64,000 nt of DNA from JANNBN01 sp031430595 (GTDB lineage: Bacteria > Actinomycetota > Acidimicrobiia > Acidimicrobiales > JANYDT01): positions 110,460-174,459 of the forward strand of contig JANPBU010000045.1 of the NCBI GenBank assembly GCA_031430595.1. The letters are read 5' to 3'. Positions within the stretch are counted from its first letter, which is position 1. Each line of letters starts with the position of its first letter. The notes under the pieces are model-generated. The model did not search any database and was not told the DNA's origin. It saw only the letters and a program-made list of their open reading frames with translations. Of the stretch, positions 1 to 8,359 are shown in pieces. The position numbers were made by a program, and so were the translations under genes.

Positions 1-108
1 CCAGATGACAACCCGGTGTCGAGTGAGCAACACCTCTTCGCCGGCCGGTGCCAAGCGAACATATTGAGACAAGTGATCTTTAACTTCTTGAATACTTGCG
101 CTTGTCAT
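1..108 (-). CDS. Phd/YefM-family antitoxin, N-terminal part (runs off the left edge)
   Basis: Reading leftward from an ATG at 108 gives 36 open codons that continue past the window edge. The peptide begins MTSASIQEVKDHLSQYV and continues APAGEEVLLTRH, which matches the N-terminal pattern of Phd/YefM antitoxins: an S-I-x-E-x-K-x-x-L helix, then a G-E-x-V-x-L-T-R strand-turn that forms the DNA-binding dimer. Such proteins neutralise a partner toxin, often a PIN-domain or RelE-type protein, and repress their own operon. The toxin would lie outside the window. A short AGG lies about 8 bases before the ATG. The family call is inferred from pattern recall over a short peptide. Confidence 0.65.
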   Translation of the reverse strand, partial: MTSASIQEVKDHLSQYVRLAPAGEEVLLTRHRVVIW

Positions 109-156
109 GACCAAACCTTTAGGCATTGGTCAGTTTTTCTGGCGAACCTAGTTTGT

Positions 157-1116
157 TTACATCGCAGGTAGTTCGTAGCGCGATGGGTTTGGGAGCAGGC
201 GCTGAAGTGTTTCAGTCACTCGGGCCAGGCGCGGATCGTTGGGGAGCGCATCGTCACACGTGTCATTGAGACAAAAGAATTCAAGTGACCCGAATCGTCG
301 AGTCAGGTCTTCAAATTGGGCGGCCGCTTCAGGTTCGCCCGTAAGAATGTAAAGGGGTTCCAACTCGACCCGCTCGGCGAGACCAAGGTGCACCATCCAA
401 CGCGGAATGAGGTCGGACACGATTGGAGGGATTCGCCACGACCTGAACACCGTTGATCGCAACTGCGCAAACAATTCGGGTGCAGCGCGTTCCATTTCGA
501 GCGTCGTGGTTCGCAGCATCGGTCGTGGTGCATGGGCCAGAAGGCGTTGATCGTGGAAGTATTCGTCATACCGCGCTGATAGCCACCGCTCGGAACGGAT
601 GGACGCGTTAACGAGCGCCGTGGCGTCAAGCTGCAAATCGTCGAAGTGCTCTGATTCTGACGGTTGAACAAACACTTTCAGGTGGGGTTCAAACCACCAT
701 TCGGTGTCGACGGGTGCACCAAAGAACACGTCGTCGTTCAGGTAGATGAATCGTTCGGCCAATCCGGGAATGTGATGGATCAGCGATTCGATGTTTCCGG
801 AATCGAACACCGATTCACCGTTAGAACCAGCCAGGTCGCGATAGTCGACGGTGGTTACTTGGTCACTAGAGCGCAACCACGATGGAACCTGACCATCGGT
901 GACGATGTATATGTGGTTGACAGAGGGAAAGAACTTTTCCACGGACCGAAGGTTGTAGCGCAGCTCGCCGTTATCGCGGTACCTGCCTGCGTTATCGCCG
1001 TACTTGGCCAGCTCATTCGGATGCTCTGCAATCCAGCGGTCGAAAGCTTCAGCTCGCTTTAACTGCCACTCTGGATCTGACCCGTCGACCCATAGATAAA
1101 CAACATCCACAATCAT
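157..1116 (-). CDS. Stealth-family sugar-phosphate transferase
   Basis: About 319 residues. The four conserved Stealth regions appear in order: CR1 at the N-terminus (VVYLWVDGSDPEW), CR2 (RYRDNGELRYNLRSVEKF, followed by IYIVTDGQVP and FIYLNDDVFFG), CR3 (HAPRPMLRTT), and a C-terminal CR4-like segment (FFCLND). Members transfer hexose-1-phosphate groups in capsule or exopolysaccharide synthesis and are related to eukaryotic GlcNAc-1-phosphotransferase. ATG 1116 is preferred over the TTG nine bases upstream because CR1 usually starts within a few residues of the N-terminus. No signal peptide is visible, so a cytoplasmic or membrane-peripheral site is likely. It is divergent from the next gene and no other polysaccharide gene lies nearby. 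The acceptor polymer is unknown. Confidence 0.85.
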   Translation of the reverse strand: MIVDVVYLWVDGSDPEWQLKRAEAFDRWIAEHPNELAKYGDNAGRYRDNGELRYNLRSVEKFFPSVNHIYIVTDGQVPSWLRSSDQVTTVDYRDLAGSNGESVFDSGNIESLIHHIPGLAERFIYLNDDVFFGAPVDTEWWFEPHLKVFVQPSESEHFDDLQLDATALVNASIRSERWLSARYDEYFHDQRLLAHAPRPMLRTTTLEMERAAPELFAQLRSTVFRSWRIPPIVSDLIPRWMVHLGLAERVELEPLYILTGEPEAAAQFEDLTRRFGSLEFFCLNDTCDDALPNDPRLARVTETLQRLLPNPSRYELPAM

Positions 1117-1270
1117 CGGATACAACGATAGCGACGTAGCGGTTTTATGGAGAAGCGAGGCTGCTCAGAACTTTCGCTGGTATCCGGGACACCGTGCATC
1201 GATCTGTGGCGAGAAGTGAAATAGGGGAACCCCCGATGTCCTTTTTTATGGGTTCTCGTACCTTAAACGT

Positions 1271-1894
1271 ATGAAAACATCACCAGTTACCCATCGGAAC
1301 GGTTTGATCAATGCGCCTAGGCGACTTGCTGTACTGGGAGTCTTTATAGTCAGCGCACTTACTTTACCGGTCACCTCGTCCGTCGTGGCACAAACGGCCA
1401 CGTCTACGTCGTCCGTCCCGCCGTCAACTGTAAAGACCCGTACTGCAGTGGCCTCGACTCTGTATGACCTGGATGCTGCGACCAACTTCGCCCAAAAGTG
1501 TGAATCGGTCAACGGCTACTGCAGCCGAACCGCATTCGTTCCGCTGGTCTTCGGCGGCGACATTTCAGGGAACGCCACGTTTTCGCTTTCTGGGTTCGTC
1601 GATACGTTGACTGGCCGGGTCTCAAATGCTGGCATAACGATTTTCAACGATGTGACGATACGGGGTTGCGGGCGGGGATCGTATGCAACGGCTGGAAGTA
1701 TCTACTTTTCGGGGGGCCCAACGAGCCCTGGGGGCCGAAATTATCCGGGGCGGTTCGAGGTCATTCCCGGGTCGGGAACGGGTGATCTCAGGGGACTGTC
1801 AGGAACAAGTCAGGTCATACTGGGCGACCCACTCGGGCCTCGGGCGTTTCCAGCGACCGTCACCAGTACCTTTACCTGCTCTGCAGTGAACTAA
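1271..1894 (+). CDS. Secreted protein with DUF3224-like C-terminal region
   Basis: A 207-residue protein with a signal peptide: a basic N-region (KTSPVTHRNGLINAPRR), a hydrophobic stretch at about residues 19-38, then a Ser/Thr-rich mature start. The C-terminal segment FEVIPGSGTGDLRGLSG resembles the SGTG-x-L-x-G-L-x-G signature of DUF3224 and allene-oxide-cyclase-like barrels. Four or five cysteines in the mature part could form disulfides. No Shine-Dalgarno is seen before the ATG, while TACCTT lies 6 bases upstream of it, so a leaderless transcript is possible. The upstream region has GAACCC at 1227-1232 and GGGTTC at 1250-1255, a widely spaced inverted pair. The function is unknown. Confidence 0.7.
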   Translation: MKTSPVTHRNGLINAPRRLAVLGVFIVSALTLPVTSSVVAQTATSTSSVPPSTVKTRTAVASTLYDLDAATNFAQKCESVNGYCSRTAFVPLVFGGDISGNATFSLSGFVDTLTGRVSNAGITIFNDVTIRGCGRGSYATAGSIYFSGGPTSPGGRNYPGRFEVIPGSGTGDLRGLSGTSQVILGDPLGPRAFPATVTSTFTCSAVN

Positions 1895-1940
1895 TTATTG
1901 TGTAGATCTGGGGCTCTCGATGGGCGAGAATGGTGGTGAT

Positions 1941-3359
1941 ATGTCTGACCGCCTTGCCATTCCCTACCGATACGAGACCACTGCTACCGCTGCAGGGCTC
2001 ATCGAAGCCCACGAAACCACCATCGAAACCGGTGAAGAAACTAATGTTGAGGTGTGTGTGGCCGGCCGGCTTATGTTGCGCCGTGGTCAAGGAAAGCTGA
2101 CGTTTGGCCAGCTACAAGACGGCACTGGGCGCATTCAACTGTTTGGCCCGGCTGACGTCACGCCCGATTTTGAACTTTTCACCGCGCTCAGCCTCGGTGA
2201 CTGGATCGGGGTTCGTGGCGTGATGATGAAAACGAAAAAGGGCGAACTTTCGATCAAGGTAACCGACTGGCAACTTTTGGCGAAGGCCGTACGCCAATTT
2301 CCTGACAAGTTTCACGGTCTTGCCGACGTCGACACCCGCTACCGCCAACGATACGTAGACTTAGTAGTCACTCCCGAGTCAAACGACGTACTGCGTAAGC
2401 GGTCAAAAATGATTTCGGCGATGCGTCGCATGATGGAAGACGAAGGCTTCATTGAGGTCGAAACCCCGATGTTGCAAACTATGCCGGGCGGGGCTTTGGC
2501 AAAGCCATTCATCACCCATCACAATGCGCTCGATATGCAGCTCTACCTTCGCATTGCACCAGAGCTGTTCCTCAAGCGGTTGGTTGTCGGCGGTTTTGAG
2601 CGAGTGTTCGAAATCGGCCGGGTGTTCCGTAACGAAGGAACCTCACCACGCCACAATCCCGAGTTCACGATGATCGAAATGTACGCCGCCTACTGGGACT
2701 ACAACGATCAGATGGCGTTGACCGAACGACTCACCGCCGAACTTGCAATGCTGCTGAACGGAACCACCAAGCTCAGCTACAACGGGCGCGAACTTGACCT
2801 GACGCCACCCTGGCCCCGTAAGACCCTCACCTCGCTGGCGAGCGCAGCAACCGGGGTTGAACTGTCGCTCGACACACCGCTTGATGAACTGCGTGCACTG
2901 GCCCGTACACACGATGTTGAGGTAAAAGACGGTTACGGCCCAGGCAAGATACTTTTGGAAATCTATGAAAAGCTCTGTGAACATACCTTATGGGAGCCTA
3001 CGTTTGTTGTTGACTATCCTAAGGAAGTTTCGCCACTCGCTCGCGATCATCGATCAATTGCGGGAATGACCGAACGCTTCGAATGCATTGTCGCCGGGCG
3101 TGAACTGTGCAACGGATACTCTGAACTGGTTGATCCGGTCGAGCAGAGGGCGCGTTTCGACGAACAGGTAAAGGCCAGTGCCTACGATGACGAAACCATG
3201 GCTATGGATCATGATTACCTTCGGGCCCTTGAGTATGGGTTGTGCCCTACAGGTGGCCTCGGCATCGGAGTTGACCGGCTGCATATGCTGCTGACCGACA
3301 CGCAAGCAATTCGGGACGCCATCCTGTTTCCGACGATGCGCCTCGAAACGTTCGAATGA
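1941..3359 (+). CDS. lysS: Lysyl-tRNA synthetase (class II)
   Basis: Charges tRNA-Lys with lysine. The N-terminal OB-fold anticodon-binding domain (roughly the first 110 residues) includes AGRLMLRRGQGKLTFGQLQD. The catalytic domain shows class II motif 1 (EGFIEVETPML), motif 2 (VFRNEGTSPRHNPEFTMIEM) and motif 3 (GLGIGVDRLHMLL), plus the LysRS-typical AKPFITHHNALD. At 472-479 residues it is near the family norm of about 500. ATG 1941 (MSDRLAIPYRYE) fits the usual N-terminus; an in-frame ATG at 1920 would add seven residues. It ends 13 bases before the next gene and may be co-transcribed with it. No sign of damage. Confidence 0.97.
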   Translation: MSDRLAIPYRYETTATAAGLIEAHETTIETGEETNVEVCVAGRLMLRRGQGKLTFGQLQDGTGRIQLFGPADVTPDFELFTALSLGDWIGVRGVMMKTKKGELSIKVTDWQLLAKAVRQFPDKFHGLADVDTRYRQRYVDLVVTPESNDVLRKRSKMISAMRRMMEDEGFIEVETPMLQTMPGGALAKPFITHHNALDMQLYLRIAPELFLKRLVVGGFERVFEIGRVFRNEGTSPRHNPEFTMIEMYAAYWDYNDQMALTERLTAELAMLLNGTTKLSYNGRELDLTPPWPRKTLTSLASAATGVELSLDTPLDELRALARTHDVEVKDGYGPGKILLEIYEKLCEHTLWEPTFVVDYPKEVSPLARDHRSIAGMTERFECIVAGRELCNGYSELVDPVEQRARFDEQVKASAYDDETMAMDHDYLRALEYGLCPTGGLGIGVDRLHMLLTDTQAIRDAILFPTMRLETFE

Positions 3360-3372
3360 CCGTGGCGTCGTT

Positions 3373-4395
3373 ATGAGAGCCAGTTCGCAGAGCCATAGCC
3401 CGACCGGCGGTCTGAGGGTGTTTATTACGGGTGTAGGCGGGGCCCTCGGGTCTCGGGTCGCTGAACTCGTTGAGTCACTACGAGAAGTTGAAGCCGTTGG
3501 CGGTCTTGACGTAGTAGCCCCTCGCCGAGAATTGACCCGTACCGAAGTCAGTGTGATCGACCCTCGCGAACGACGCCTGGTCACTCACGCAATTCGACGG
3601 TTTGAACCAACGGCCGTGATTCATCTCGGTATTTACGAACCGAACGCTCGGGCCACCCCACGTGTTGCCGAAGAGCGCACGGCTTCGGGCACTACCACTG
3701 CGCTGGGTGCTGCAGCTGAATGTGAAGGCCTTGATCGCATCGTTGTTCGATCGGGCCTCGAAGTGTACGGGCGTCGCAATGGGTCACCCCAGGTTCCCGA
3801 CGAGACCGTTGCCCCAGACCCGACTACTGCGTTCGGGCGTTCACTGCTTCGCAGCGAGCAAGTTTCCCAGGCGACAGCAGAAATTGTCGGTGCCACGTGT
3901 TCGGTGTTGCGTTTCGCAACCATCGTCGGCCCCGACTTTCCGTCGCCTTTGGCAAAGTATCTACGCTTACCGTTAGTGCCCGTCAACGGTATACCCGATG
4001 CCCCTTTTTCGCTTCTTCACGCCGACGACGCGGCCCGAGCAATCGTCGCTGCGCTGCGATTGAAACTTGACGGACCCCTCAACGTGGCTGGCGCCGGTGC
4101 GGTAACTGCGTTTCAAACGGTGCTTATGGGCAAGCACACCCCGCTACCCGTTGTTGGCCCGTGGTGGGCGCTAGCGCGGGCAATCTCTAATCGGCTCGGT
4201 TCACCTGTTCCCGATCATTTGCTTGAGTTGTTGCAACGAGGTCGTGTTGCTGACCTTTCCCGCCTTGAAGTCATGGAAGATTTGTTGCCAGAGCACAACA
4301 CTGTGGCCTGCGCCCGAGCGCTGCACGAGTGGAATGAACCCGTGACCCCTAGCCGGGGTAGCGATGAACGAACCTTTTCCGAGCGTGTGGCATGA
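3373..4395 (+). CDS. NAD-dependent epimerase/dehydratase-like protein (extended SDR) lacking the Tyr-Lys dyad
   Basis: The N-terminal Rossmann fold is clear at residues 15-30: RVFITGVGGALGSRV carries the TGxxGxxG dinucleotide motif. The usual YxxxK catalytic pair would fall in the segment TAFGRSLLRSEQ, where Phe154 stands for Tyr and Leu158 for Lys. The later substrate-side region (RFATIVGP, SLLHADDAARAI) is kept. So the fold and cofactor pocket look intact but ordinary oxidoreductase chemistry is unlikely; a binding or regulatory role is an inference. The stop overlaps the next start (ATGA at 4392-4395), so the two are translationally coupled. The N-terminal dozen residues are poorly conserved in type, so the true start could be slightly downstream. 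Confidence 0.8.
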   Translation: MRASSQSHSPTGGLRVFITGVGGALGSRVAELVESLREVEAVGGLDVVAPRRELTRTEVSVIDPRERRLVTHAIRRFEPTAVIHLGIYEPNARATPRVAEERTASGTTTALGAAAECEGLDRIVVRSGLEVYGRRNGSPQVPDETVAPDPTTAFGRSLLRSEQVSQATAEIVGATCSVLRFATIVGPDFPSPLAKYLRLPLVPVNGIPDAPFSLLHADDAARAIVAALRLKLDGPLNVAGAGAVTAFQTVLMGKHTPLPVVGPWWALARAISNRLGSPVPDHLLELLQRGRVADLSRLEVMEDLLPEHNTVACARALHEWNEPVTPSRGSDERTFSERVA

Positions 4396-5030
4396 ACGAT
4401 TTGAATCTTCGCGACCTTCCCGGGGTCATGGCTCGACGTCGCAACGGCGACTACGAGGTTGACCTGTGGGGTGCCGATGCTGACTGGGTCGACCTTTTTG
4501 GCGCAGTGAGTTTTCCTTTCGTACGTGTACGTATCGATGGTGCGAGTAATTTGCCTGCGAGCGGAGGGGCGATTCTGGTAGCTAACCGTCGACTTGGCGT
4601 CGGTGAACCTGTCGCCATTTCAGTAGCTGTTCGAAAGGCAACCGGTCGACTTATTCGCCCCGTTGGCGCAACCGACCTCTCGTATGTCGGCCCGATTCTT
4701 CGCCGTTTTGGCATGATTCGATCGTCGCCGGTCGAAGTTCGTTCGGTATTGGCCGCTGGCGAAATGGTCGCTGTTTCGTTGACCAGTGAACGGAAGCGGC
4801 GGGCCGGAACCATCTCGTCTGACTTGCTTGCCCCGGCCCTCGACCTCGGCTTACCTGTGATTCCAGTCGCCGTTGTGGGAGGCGAAGTGACTGGATCTTG
4901 GCGGGTTTACATCGGCGGACCGTTACCTGCACCGTCGACCGTACGTCGAACACCCCTAGCGGCTGCCGAACTCGCCGACCGCGCCCGGGCAGGCGTTCAA
5001 ATGCTGCTTGACGACCTGTTCCCGGTGTAG
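4392..5030 (+). CDS. PlsC-like lysophospholipid acyltransferase-family protein without HX4D
   Basis: A 212-residue soluble-looking protein of the PlsC/LPLAT fold. The segment GGAILVANRRLGVGEPVAIS aligns with block I of acyltransferases (normally NHxSxxDxP), but the catalytic His is Arg66 and the Asp is Gly71. The block III arginine region (EGTRS type) is represented only by SERKRRAGT, while the block IV-like LGLPVIPVAVVGG is kept. Acyl transfer by the classical charge relay therefore seems impossible. Its start overlaps the stop of the SDR-like gene, itself without catalytic residues, which suggests the two proteins act together. It ends 13 bases from the convergent ROK gene. Confidence 0.7.
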   Translation: MNDLNLRDLPGVMARRRNGDYEVDLWGADADWVDLFGAVSFPFVRVRIDGASNLPASGGAILVANRRLGVGEPVAISVAVRKATGRLIRPVGATDLSYVGPILRRFGMIRSSPVEVRSVLAAGEMVAVSLTSERKRRAGTISSDLLAPALDLGLPVIPVAVVGGEVTGSWRVYIGGPLPAPSTVRRTPLAAAELADRARAGVQMLLDDLFPV

Positions 5031-5043
5031 TTCTAGCAGATGA

Positions 5044-6288
5044 CTACGACCCGCTGCGGGCTACAAAGGTAAGTTCACGTGCTAGCGGAAGTGCTGTTGC
5101 GATTCCGCCGTACAACGAGGCAGCTGAACCGAGCTTCCCAGCTTGAATCATTGGCACGGTCGGTGCAAACGAACGTACAGCCCGTTCGATCGACGGTCGA
5201 AGTTGTTCAAGGTTTTCACCGACTCCACCGGTAACCAGAATGGTTTGTGGGTCAAAAAGTACGATGAGGGTTGCCATCGCGCGACCGATGAGATCACCGA
5301 CCTCCGAGGCAACGATCTGCGCCTTTTTGTTTCCTATAAGTACAAGGTCAAACACATCTTTTGCCGTTACCACCTGGCTGAGCCCAGCGTTAGTAGCTAG
5401 ACGTACGATTCCTTCAGCGGCCGCCTGTGCTTCAAATACCGCGGTTGCCTCAGCGTCACCCACGTCTCGGATTGTTCGCGCCGCACCACCGATTGGTACG
5501 AAGCCAAGTTCGCCTGCTGCACCGGTTGCGCCCCTGAGTAGTTCACCACGAACCACAATGCCGCAACCGATACCTGTTCCAATGGAAACAAGAATGAAGT
5601 CTGTAAGGCCCACCGCTGCCCCGTGTGAGTGTTCTCCGACGGCCGCTAAGTTCACATCGTTTTCGAAAAGGACGGTGCCAGCAATGACCGCCCGAAGCTC
5701 TGCCAGAAACCCACGTTTCGACCAACCGGGAACATTCGAAGCGACCCGCATCGTTTCGGTGGAAGCATCGGGAATACCAGGACCACCAACCACGCATACC
5801 GTTGGCTGAGGTCGACCCGTCATCGTGGCGTCACGTTGTGCAAGATTAACTAGGTCGACGACGCTTGCCTTCAGCGCTGTTGAGGTCCTTGCTTTGTTCG
5901 GTATATCCTGCCGAACCAGCAGGGTACCCGCCAAATCCGCGATGGCGACACGAATCCAACTTCGTCCTATATCGAGGCTCATGACGGTGGCGATATGAGC
6001 AGAAGCTCGGTAAATGATGGCAGCCGGGCCAGGTTTGCCGGATGCTGATCCAGCCTCATCGACAAGCCCATACGACAAAAGGTTCGCCAAGGCAGCCGAA
6101 ACCGTTGGTTTAGAAAGCCCCGTGGTTCGAGCCAGTTCGACACGTGATGTTGGCCCATCGCTGCGAAGCAGGTCGAGCAAGGATCGTTCGTTGATGGTGC
6201 GAACGAGCGCAGTAGACCCAACCGCCCCACCAAGAACAGGGGAGACCCATCCGTTCTCGGGGTGTTCGGTACTGGCAGGAGTCAGCAC
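5044..6288 (-). CDS. ROK-family transcriptional repressor (NagC/XylR type)
   Basis: An N-terminal winged helix (SLLDLLRSDGPTSRVELARTT then GLSKPTVSAALANL) is followed by a ROK sugar-binding domain with SLDIGRSWIRVAIADLAG, FENDVNLAAVGE and VSIGTGIGCGIVV. Such proteins repress sugar genes and release DNA on binding the sugar or its phosphate. The zinc-type CxCGxxGC motif is not seen after GAAGELGFVPIG. The GTG at 6288 is chosen because AGGCGAGAG lies about 6 bases upstream; this gives 414 residues, the normal size, and leaves a 135-base divergent promoter region. An upstream extension to 6444 would run through that promoter into the neighbouring gene and is unlikely. It should control the adjoining uptake operon. 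Confidence 0.9.
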   Translation of the reverse strand: MLTPASTEHPENGWVSPVLGGAVGSTALVRTINERSLLDLLRSDGPTSRVELARTTGLSKPTVSAALANLLSYGLVDEAGSASGKPGPAAIIYRASAHIATVMSLDIGRSWIRVAIADLAGTLLVRQDIPNKARTSTALKASVVDLVNLAQRDATMTGRPQPTVCVVGGPGIPDASTETMRVASNVPGWSKRGFLAELRAVIAGTVLFENDVNLAAVGEHSHGAAVGLTDFILVSIGTGIGCGIVVRGELLRGATGAAGELGFVPIGGAARTIRDVGDAEATAVFEAQAAAEGIVRLATNAGLSQVVTAKDVFDLVLIGNKKAQIVASEVGDLIGRAMATLIVLFDPQTILVTGGVGENLEQLRPSIERAVRSFAPTVPMIQAGKLGSAASLYGGIATALPLARELTFVARSGS

Positions 6289-6353
6289 TTTGTTCTCTCG
6301 CCTGACCGGAGGTCTGAAGTCATACCAGCACATTAGTAAAATTGTTTGCCTAT

Positions 6354-6381
6354 TTGCTGGACTTTCCGTTATCTGTAAAGT
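6354..6381 (+). promoter_or_regulatory. Candidate promoter/operator region of the sugar ABC operon
   Basis: Between the divergent ROK gene and the binding-protein gene, TTGCTG at 6354-6359 and TAAAGT at 6376-6381 are 16 bases apart, a plausible -35/-10 pair. Just upstream, at 6333-6348, lies TTAGTAAAATTGTTTG, AT-rich against the surroundings and similar in character to ROK half-sites such as TTAGTAAA. The assignment is by eye only. Confidence 0.35.
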
Positions 6382-6423
6382 ACCTTTCCTATTCACACCA
6401 CTCACCCGTGCAAGGAGTTCGTC

Positions 6424-7602
6424 ATGAAACGATCTGTCACACAACCATTCGGCGCAGCATTGCTGTTCTCCGCTCTAACGCTTTTGGGTGCTGCATGCAG
6501 CTCTGGAAGCACACCCGCAGTAAGCGAGGCTGCGCCAATTAGCGAAGCCGCTACGGTTAGCAGCGAAGCTTCGCCCGTCACCGAGCCAGCGGCAGTCGAT
6601 TCTGTCGCCGCCACGAAGCAAAACGGAACTATCGCCCTACTACTTCCTGAATCGAAGACAACGCGTTACGAAGCATTCGACCGCCCGCTCTTCGAAAAGA
6701 AAGTCGCTGAACTCTGTGCCGATTGCAAGGTCGTCTACTCCAACGCCGACCAAGATGCAGCGAAACAGCAAGCCCAGGCAGAAGCTGCTTTGGTTCAAGG
6801 AATTGATGTGCTGGTGCTCGACGCCGTTGACGCAAATGCTGCGGTAGCGATCGTAGGTGCCGCCAAGAAAAAGAATGTGCCGGTGATCGCCTACGACCGT
6901 TTGATCTCGGGTGCACCGATCGACTTTTACGTCTCGTTCGACAATTTTGCTATCGGAAAGCAACAGGGTGCTTCGCTACTCGAAGCAATCTCGGCCGGAG
7001 GAGACCCGAAGCGTGGCCAGATAGTCATGATCAACGGATCGCCAACCGATCCGAGCGCCGGTGACTACAAAAAAGGTGCCCACGCATCGCTTGACGGAAA
7101 CGTCACGATCGGACAGGAATTCGATACGCCTGACTGGAGCCCCGATAAGGCACAGCAAGAGATGGAACAGGCGATTACTGCGCTTGGTAAAGACAACATC
7201 ATTGGCGTCTATGCCGCAAATGATGGAACCGCTGGTGGAGCAATCGCAGCTATGAAGCGCGCTGGCTATGCGAAGCTTCCGCCAATCACTGGCCAAGACG
7301 CTGAGCTTGCTGCGGTGCAACGGATCATTGCAGGCGATCAGTACATGACCGTATACCTACGTATCAAAGACGAAGCGAATGCAGCTGCAACTGCTGCGGT
7401 CGAAATTCTTCAAGGCAAAACCCCTACGTCGCAGACAACCGTCGATAACGGAACCGGACCGATCCCATCAGTACTGGTCGAGGCAGTTGCCGTAACCAAA
7501 GCTACCGTCAAAGACACAATTGTGGCCGATGGGTTCTACACCGTTGCTCAGATCTGTACCGCTGACTTCGCTGCTGCTTGCGCCGAACTTGGCTTGAAGT
7601 AG
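6424..7602 (+). CDS. Sugar ABC transporter substrate-binding lipoprotein (XylF/ChvE-like)
   Basis: A lipoprotein signal ends in the lipobox LGAAC with Cys25 as the likely lipidated residue, followed by a Ser/Ala/Glu-rich tether. The mature domain is a periplasmic-binding-protein type I fold: TIALLLPESKTTRYEAFDRP, the sugar-pocket hinge VPVIAYDRLI, FDNFAIGKQQG, and YAANDGTAGGAIAAM, the pattern of xylose and multiple-sugar binding proteins. AAGGAG lies 6 bases before the ATG. It is the first gene of a run with ATPase, permease, ROK kinase and SIS protein. The substrate is not fixed by sequence; the downstream SIS protein points to an amino sugar more than to xylose. Confidence 0.93.
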   Translation: MKRSVTQPFGAALLFSALTLLGAACSSGSTPAVSEAAPISEAATVSSEASPVTEPAAVDSVAATKQNGTIALLLPESKTTRYEAFDRPLFEKKVAELCADCKVVYSNADQDAAKQQAQAEAALVQGIDVLVLDAVDANAAVAIVGAAKKKNVPVIAYDRLISGAPIDFYVSFDNFAIGKQQGASLLEAISAGGDPKRGQIVMINGSPTDPSAGDYKKGAHASLDGNVTIGQEFDTPDWSPDKAQQEMEQAITALGKDNIIGVYAANDGTAGGAIAAMKRAGYAKLPPITGQDAELAAVQRIIAGDQYMTVYLRIKDEANAAATAAVEILQGKTPTSQTTVDNGTGPIPSVLVEAVAVTKATVKDTIVADGFYTVAQICTADFAAACAELGLK

Positions 7603-7612
7603 TCGCACTGCC

Positions 7613-8359
7613 ATGACGTTGCTTTCCCTTACCGAAGTCTCGAAAAGCTATGGCGGTGTTCAAGCTCTCAACGGTGTTTCCCTTGACATCGGATCAGCCG
7701 AAGTCGTTGCGCTAGTCGGCGACAACGGTGCGGGAAAGTCAACGCTCATCAAAGTAATTTCAGGGGTTCACGAACGTGATGGTGGCTCGATAACTCTCGA
7801 TGGGCAACCAGTCACGATTCGTAGCCCAAAAGATGCCCAACGCCTCGGTATCGCCACCGTGTTTCAAGACCTTGCGCTGTGCGACAACCTGTCTGTAGTA
7901 GCCAACCTCTATCTGGGTTCTGAACTTTGTTCCGGACCCTCACTCGATGAACTCGAAATGGAGTACCGAACGGTAGAACTCGTACGTTCACTTGGTATGA
8001 AAGTACCCGACGTACGTGCACTGGTCGGGGCGCTCTCTGGCGGGCAGCGCCAAAGCGTGGCTATCGCCAGGGCACTCCTCGGAAAGCCGAGGGTAGTGAT
8101 CCTTGACGAACCAACCGCGGCGCTTGGGGTCGAGCAAACCGAACTGGTACTCGACCTCGTCATGCGTCTCAGAGAACAGGGCCTCGGTGTGTTGCTCATC
8201 AGTCACAACATGAGCGACGTGCTTCGAGTCGCCGACTGCATCTGCGTACTTCGCCTCGGCCAAAACGCTGGAACCTTTGTGGCCGCGGATACGTCACGCG
8301 AAACCCTGGTTGCGACGATTACCGGCGCCAACCTGCCAACCGCACGAGGTGCGAAGTGA
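7613..8359 (+). CDS. Sugar ABC transporter ATP-binding protein (single-domain)
   Basis: Powers import of the sugar bound by the upstream lipoprotein. Walker A GDNGAGKST (residues 36-44), Q-loop FQDLALCDNL, signature LSGGQRQ from residue 141, Walker B VVILDEP from 161 and the switch His in LLISHNM (His198) are all present. At 248 residues it has one nucleotide-binding domain, whereas XylG and RbsA carry two; this FrcA-like single-domain form would act as a homodimer. It starts 10 bases after the binding-protein gene, and its stop overlaps the start of the permease gene. Confidence 0.94.
   Translation: MTLLSLTEVSKSYGGVQALNGVSLDIGSAEVVALVGDNGAGKSTLIKVISGVHERDGGSITLDGQPVTIRSPKDAQRLGIATVFQDLALCDNLSVVANLYLGSELCSGPSLDELEMEYRTVELVRSLGMKVPDVRALVGALSGGQRQSVAIARALLGKPRVVILDEPTAALGVEQTELVLDLVMRLREQGLGVLLISHNMSDVLRVADCICVLRLGQNAGTFVAADTSRETLVATITGANLPTARGAK

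Noticed and set aside
6289..6444. Upstream extension of the ROK repressor frame to 6444
   Set aside because: It would cover the divergent promoter and the start of the binding-protein gene; a GTG with a good ribosome binding site at 6288 gives the normal protein length.
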